From positions 1,302,001-1,366,000 of the forward strand of contig JAUPSS010000005.1 of assembly GCA_040285825.1 (NCBI GenBank): a DNA stretch of 64,000 bases, read 5' to 3'. The position numbers and the translations under genes are program-made. How positions within the stretch are numbered: the first letter of the stretch is position 1; each line of letters begins with the position of its first letter. Under the pieces are notes generated by a model. That model saw nothing but the letters and a program-made list of their open reading frames with translations, made no database searches and had not been told where the DNA came from. Below are positions 60,014 through 64,000 of the stretch, one piece after another. Origin of the DNA: Eukaryota sp. TZLM1-RC. Lineage: Eukaryota > Metamonada: BaSk clade.

Positions 60014-63000
60014 TTAAATTACATGTTTCACAAGTAATATACTACTGTAAAAAGATCCTATATATGAAAGCACAGCATTTTGCTGACCAGAATAAAAAGT
60101 TGATACAAGCAAGGCAATTGTTTGAACAACTAATTGAATGGTATATGGGAAATTTAAAAAAATCAGCAAAACAAACGATAAAAGCAATGACCGATACCTA
60201 TCATTATTTTTTTCTTCCTTGTGAATTAAATTGTAGCAATAACCACACACCACAATCAATAATAATGTTTCAATGTCAAAGTTAGAGTCGATTAATTTAC
60301 CATAAATACCAATTAAACCAGTAAACAAGCAGAAATGACAATAATAAGAGTCGCTGAATAAAAATTCTTGCTCCCAATATTTTCTGCAAAACCAATAATT
60401 GGCAAAAATGCAAAGAATTAGCACCAAAAACCCAAATTGATATCCAAATAATGATGCACTTAGAGAAAATGGTACAGTGATTAAAAGAATATTACCATTA
60501 ACAAATACTGATAAAACCATCAAAATTCTCAAAGGACAGATAGTTTGTCCTTTAGATTGAGTAAGTGAATAAATAGCATTTTCTGAAAGTGAAGGTTTAG
60601 TTAACCGTTTCAAAACTGTGTTGTAGAAATTTCTGGAAAATTTCAGATAATATTCACCAAATACCAACAAAAAAGCAAGTGTTAGATTGCAAACGAGTGC
60701 AATTGTCAAAGTAAAAACATTGTTTTTAATACAAACAAAGCCATATCTATCAGTTCCTGCAATACATTTAGTACAATCAATTCCTCTTGTATTGAATTGA
60801 CATTGATTGTTTCTACATGAATACCTATAGGGACATAAAATTAAACCTGTTTCGAGGTTGACCATATAACCATATGAAACAGTGGTTAATTCACCATATT
60901 CACAACTAGCAAATTTTGGGCACTTGACACAACTTGTCTCATCATCAAATTCAGATTTTGGACAAATGCATTGACTAAAATTCGAAGAACCAATTGTTCT
61001 GGTAATTTTGTACAGCGGACAATTGATACATTGTCCTAACATAGGATTATCCAAATAATAACCCAATGGGCAAGGTTCGCACTCCCCTACAGACCCAAGA
61101 ACTGTGCCTGGTTTACAATGACATTCGTTATTTAGGTTAATTCTAGTCGAATCACAGTCCTTCATGGTAAGCTCAATTGAAGCAAAATTTGTTTGATAAG
61201 AAAACAATATTTCAATATCAACCAATGGTAAGCCAGTGATTTCCAATTCACTTGAACTTGACACATGGTGGGTACTCACTGAGTCATGGAATGATTCAAC
61301 TTCAAATAAACTGAGTTTTTGGGTAAAATTAACCAGTAAATCTTGTGTTTTTAGGGTTAAGTTGAGCTTAATGATGACGCAACTGGAATGAAACACGTTT
61401 AAACGACTACATTGATCAATTTGAAGAACATTAACTAATAAATCTGTTTTGATTTCTTGCAAAAGTAGAAAGTTCAACTTTGTATTACCGGCAACATTAA
61501 GTTGAGCTGAATGATTTCCTGGATGGATACCTTGACTATCAAACTGAATTGAATTAGGCGAGTTGATATAATATTCATTATAATTGAAAGTTGTAGAATT
61601 CACTAAATTGGGTTGGTTAGACTCAAAACAATTAACCAGTAAGTTGAAAACATCACGACACTGTAATTCTATAATGAAAGAGTTTGAATTCAGAAAAATT
61701 CTGTCATTAGGTAGGAAAACAGAATGTGGTTTTTGAGGTTCAATTAAAGTACTTAATTCTGAAGTTGAATAATAACAATCAAAAGAAGAAAATGAATAAG
61801 TGATGGCGAATGGTTCAGTAATAACTTGACTTAGGAGTGTATTGTCTAATAATGAATAAATTGAGTCCAGATTTTCCATTCTCTTTCCTGCAAATTTATA
61901 ATAACCATCGATAAAAACGAAATCTCCAACAGATGTTATTCCAAGAAAATCATCAATTGGTCTCAAACACTTGCTACTTTTGTATCCATAAAGCTCTATT
62001 TCAAATATCAGTAAGTCTTCAAGTATTTCAAAGGTAATAGAGTTGACATTTCCTAAGTCAACCTCAGTACTACACATTAAAGCATCATCAAAACCATTCA
62101 AAAGTGATTCACATTTCCATAAATCATTGGTGGTATTACCAAGCCTAGTTGGTGAGTATTGGAAGGAATACGAGCATGAAGAATTTGTCGTCAATGTAAT
62201 AGAAGTAATTTGGTAGGTTTCAGCAAACTGAATGATCAGCTCATCTCCAGCTCGTAAACTAGAATAGCATTCACCAGATGCAACAAAGCAACACCTAGTT
62301 TTATCGAATAAATGACTTAATGGTTCAGTATTGATAACCAAATCTGAATATTGAACATAAAATAGTTGATCAGGAACAAAACACCGATCAACAAAAAAAG
62401 GTTCAGAATTTAACTCTAAAGTGCCAATTTCCAAGTCATAATAGTAAATACTAACCTTTACAAAGACTTTGTAAGTTGGAATAATGACCTTTTTACAAAT
62501 CAGATTAAAACTATCAATCAAGACTGTAAAAAATTCACCCTCTATGACACAATATATTGGAGGTTCTAGCTCAGTATCAGTTCTAATAACAACATCTTTG
62601 GGTTCGAAAATGGAAATCGTGGATTTGGATAAGAACTCAACGTCAAAAATTTGTAGTTGTGATACAATCATTGGTCCAAATAAATCAGAAATTAATTCCA
62701 AATCGACAATAGTGACAGCGTTGGTCAATGTCAGATCACTTGGTTTGAAAACAATCTCAATTGTTGAAATGTAATTGTTTAAATTCTTTACAAAAGAAAT
62801 CAATTTAAAAGCCAAATTCTTGCCTTCAATAGAAAGATAATAATCATTGAAGCTACTGAATGCTGCTGTAATTGACAGTATTATTGTGACAGTATCACAT
62901 TTAACAAAATAATTATTTCCTAACAACTCTAATTTTGGTGGTTCAACAACATCAAATATAAACTCTTTCATAAGTTTTGACTCGTTATAATGAACCACTA

Positions 63001-64000
63001 ATTCAATTACACAAACTTCCAATTCAGATCCAAGCACTTCCAACTCGACATTATTGAGTGTTGATGAATGGTTAACAAAGCATTCACCCAAAGAAGTAAT
63101 TTCAAAATTTGTAAAAAGCTCGGGAAAATTAATGGCAAAATTGTAAGGAAGATTTAAAGCAATAAACTTTGACACATGGTCCAAACTAATCATTTTTGAA
63201 ACAATTTTGGAGTTTAAAGTAATGATCCTGGAGTCTGCCCGTGGACTCAAAGAATTTTCCCCAGGGTATATTTTGAAAAACTGAGAAGCGTGAAATAATT
63301 CTAAATAAGACTGAGTGTAATGGGAGTGCACAATCAATTCTGAATTAGGGAAATAAAAAGGAACAATAACAATGAAATCATCACAATTAACAGTAAGTAA
63401 ATCAACAACGCTACCAAAACCAATATACTGCAATGATTGGTAACCTATAGAGGTAAAATCAACAGTGAATGATACAAACTGTTCTGCTACATGGGAAAGA
63501 TCAATTGCTTTGCCCCCAAAGATAAATGATTTTTTCCACAAAATGCTGTTGTAGAAATCAAAATTTTCACCTGTCAAAGTCATCAAAACATCAGTTGACC
63601 TATATTCCCATTGAACTAAACTTGGACTTAACGAATCAACCGAAACAGCCTTTGGTAAGTCATGAAGAGTGTTACAATAGAATCTGGTACATAACCTCAA
63701 CCTTGCTTCGGTTTTGCCTTCCTGGAATACTAACTTGACAGACATACATCCAGTTTCAAGAACCTTGTAGTCAATTACCTGGACGTCACCCTCACTTTGT
63801 GGATAATAATCGTATATATTGATAGAGTATAAATCTGCACATATTTCAATTATACATAATTGCTTAGTGATACATATGAATTCTGTAGGTAAAACAGAAA
63901 AATCAACAATTGGTAGTTCAATCAAATGTGCAAAATCATGAGAAAGTTCAATCAGGAGCTGCAAATTATCTACTCCAGAAAGGTCAAAATGGAGCTCAAA
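60014..64000 (-). CDS. Second giant surface-protein gene, C-terminal part with native multi-span end (open at window edge)
   Basis: 1,316+ codons, continuing beyond the window. Over 60299-64000 it aligns with 39437-43138 of the 24-kb frame at a constant 20,862-bp offset, by eye about 98% identical. Order from the edge: IPT/TIG-like (SVDSLSPSLVQWEYRSTDVL), discoidin-like (RAGDELIIQFAETYQITSIT ... FEIELYGY), Cys-rich (CEPCPLGYY; CINCPLYK; GIDCTKC), then membrane spans. Unlike the 24-kb frame it continues past GLIGIYG into KLIDSNFDIETLLLIVVCGY and further spans (SLLLSFVLLIFLNF; IALLVSTFYSG) and stops at 60014. This is the likely original C-terminus: a large ectodomain, Cys-rich stalk and roughly seven spans, an arrangement known from many protist surface proteins of unknown function. 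I see no damage. Confidence 0.88.
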   Translation of the reverse strand, partial: FELHFDLSGVDNLQLLIELSHDFAHLIELPIVDFSVLPTEFICITKQLCIIEICADLYSINIYDYYPQSEGDVQVIDYKVLETGCMSVKLVFQEGKTEARLRLCTRFYCNTLHDLPKAVSVDSLSPSLVQWEYRSTDVLMTLTGENFDFYNSILWKKSFIFGGKAIDLSHVAEQFVSFTVDFTSIGYQSLQYIGFGSVVDLLTVNCDDFIVIVPFYFPNSELIVHSHYTQSYLELFHASQFFKIYPGENSLSPRADSRIITLNSKIVSKMISLDHVSKFIALNLPYNFAINFPELFTNFEITSLGECFVNHSSTLNNVELEVLGSELEVCVIELVVHYNESKLMKEFIFDVVEPPKLELLGNNYFVKCDTVTIILSITAAFSSFNDYYLSIEGKNLAFKLISFVKNLNNYISTIEIVFKPSDLTLTNAVTIVDLELISDLFGPMIVSQLQIFDVEFLSKSTISIFEPKDVVIRTDTELEPPIYCVIEGEFFTVLIDSFNLICKKVIIPTYKVFVKVSIYYYDLEIGTLELNSEPFFVDRCFVPDQLFYVQYSDLVINTEPLSHLFDKTRCCFVASGECYSSLRAGDELIIQFAETYQITSITLTTNSSCSYSFQYSPTRLGNTTNDLWKCESLLNGFDDALMCSTEVDLGNVNSITFEILEDLLIFEIELYGYKSSKCLRPIDDFLGITSVGDFVFIDGYYKFAGKRMENLDSIYSLLDNTLLSQVITEPFAITYSFSSFDCYYSTSELSTLIEPQKPHSVFLPNDRIFLNSNSFIIELQCRDVFNLLVNCFESNQPNLVNSTTFNYNEYYINSPNSIQFDSQGIHPGNHSAQLNVAGNTKLNFLLLQEIKTDLLVNVLQIDQCSRLNVFHSSCVIIKLNLTLKTQDLLVNFTQKLSLFEVESFHDSVSTHHVSSSSELEITGLPLVDIEILFSYQTNFASIELTMKDCDSTRINLNNECHCKPGTVLGSVGECEPCPLGYYLDNPMLGQCINCPLYKITRTIGSSNFSQCICPKSEFDDETSCVKCPKFASCEYGELTTVSYGYMVNLETGLILCPYRYSCRNNQCQFNTRGIDCTKCIAGTDRYGFVCIKNNVFTLTIALVCNLTLAFLLVFGEYYLKFSRNFYNTVLKRLTKPSLSENAIYSLTQSKGQTICPLRILMVLSVFVNGNILLITVPFSLSASLFGYQFGFLVLILCIFANYWFCRKYWEQEFLFSDSYYCHFCLFTGLIGIYGKLIDSNFDIETLLLIVVCGYCYNLIHKEEKNNDRYRSLLLSFVLLIFLNFPYTIQLVVQTIALLVSTFYSGQQNAVLSYIGSFYSSILLVKHVI

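Noticed and set aside
60004-60285. Plus-strand 93-codon frame at 60004-60285
   Set aside because: It is antisense to the native C-terminus of the second giant gene, which has coherent membrane spans.

Overview
The window is AT-rich eukaryotic DNA. It contains very long intron-free reading frames read with the standard stop codons, several families of degraded retrotransposons, and one ordinary enzyme gene. There are no bacterial-style operons, no recognisable tRNA or rRNA genes and no spliceosomal introns that I can support. The large repeat-rich secretory proteins (beta-helix, Cys-rich and multi-membrane-span domains) and the LINE-like and LTR elements fit a free-living or host-associated protist. 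I cannot name the species or lineage from sequence alone.

Left part (1-9610): a transposon graveyard. A minus-strand LINE-like element of one family (57-1687) is followed by several relics of a second, more abundant family (family 1). The clearest structure is a three-layer nest. A family-1 LINE copy (about 4645-4914 plus 9257-9610) was hit by a Ty3/gypsy-like LTR element (4915-9256, 113/124-bp LTRs, 4-bp target duplication). That element was then hit by a 99-bp hAT-like MITE (6265-6363) and by a 5'-truncated LINE (7480-8896, perfect 11-bp target duplication). Removing each insertion in thought restores the reading frame of its host sequence.

Middle left (9737-19143): an inosine/uridine-preferring nucleoside hydrolase gene (9737-10762) is the only clear housekeeping gene. 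After it come a GC-richer repeat family of unknown type ('element X'), LINE copies in both orientations, and a mosaic in which fragments of the neighbouring giant gene are spliced to LINE and element X pieces.

Centre (19424-53843, minus strand): one enormous surface-protein locus. Six open segments run in the same direction with a putative signal peptide at 53843 and a stop at 19424. The longest segment is a 24-kb open frame of 7,999 codons. It combines beta-helix repeats, IPT/TIG-like and discoidin-like domains, a Cys-rich region with membrane spans, many more beta-helix repeats, and (after one TAA) Pmp-like GGA repeats with a C-terminal membrane anchor and cytoplasmic tail. Breaks between segments are two 9-nt homopolymer frameshifts, an 8-bp duplication, a 419-bp deletion in a tandem repeat, and isolated stops. 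Comparison with a second copy (60014-64000) shows that the 24-kb frame is a chimera: at 39437 a Cys-rich/multi-span gene lost its own C-terminus and was joined in frame to a second beta-helix gene.

Right part (53844-64000): 5'-leader copies of the giant family, element X, LINE copies, and the truncated second giant gene. Scattered leaders and Cys-rich cassettes, shared modules between paralogues, and expanding in-frame tandem repeats suggest a recombining family of surface proteins. That interpretation is inference; the duplications and breakpoints are visible directly. Identities and compositions quoted here were judged by eye, not computed.
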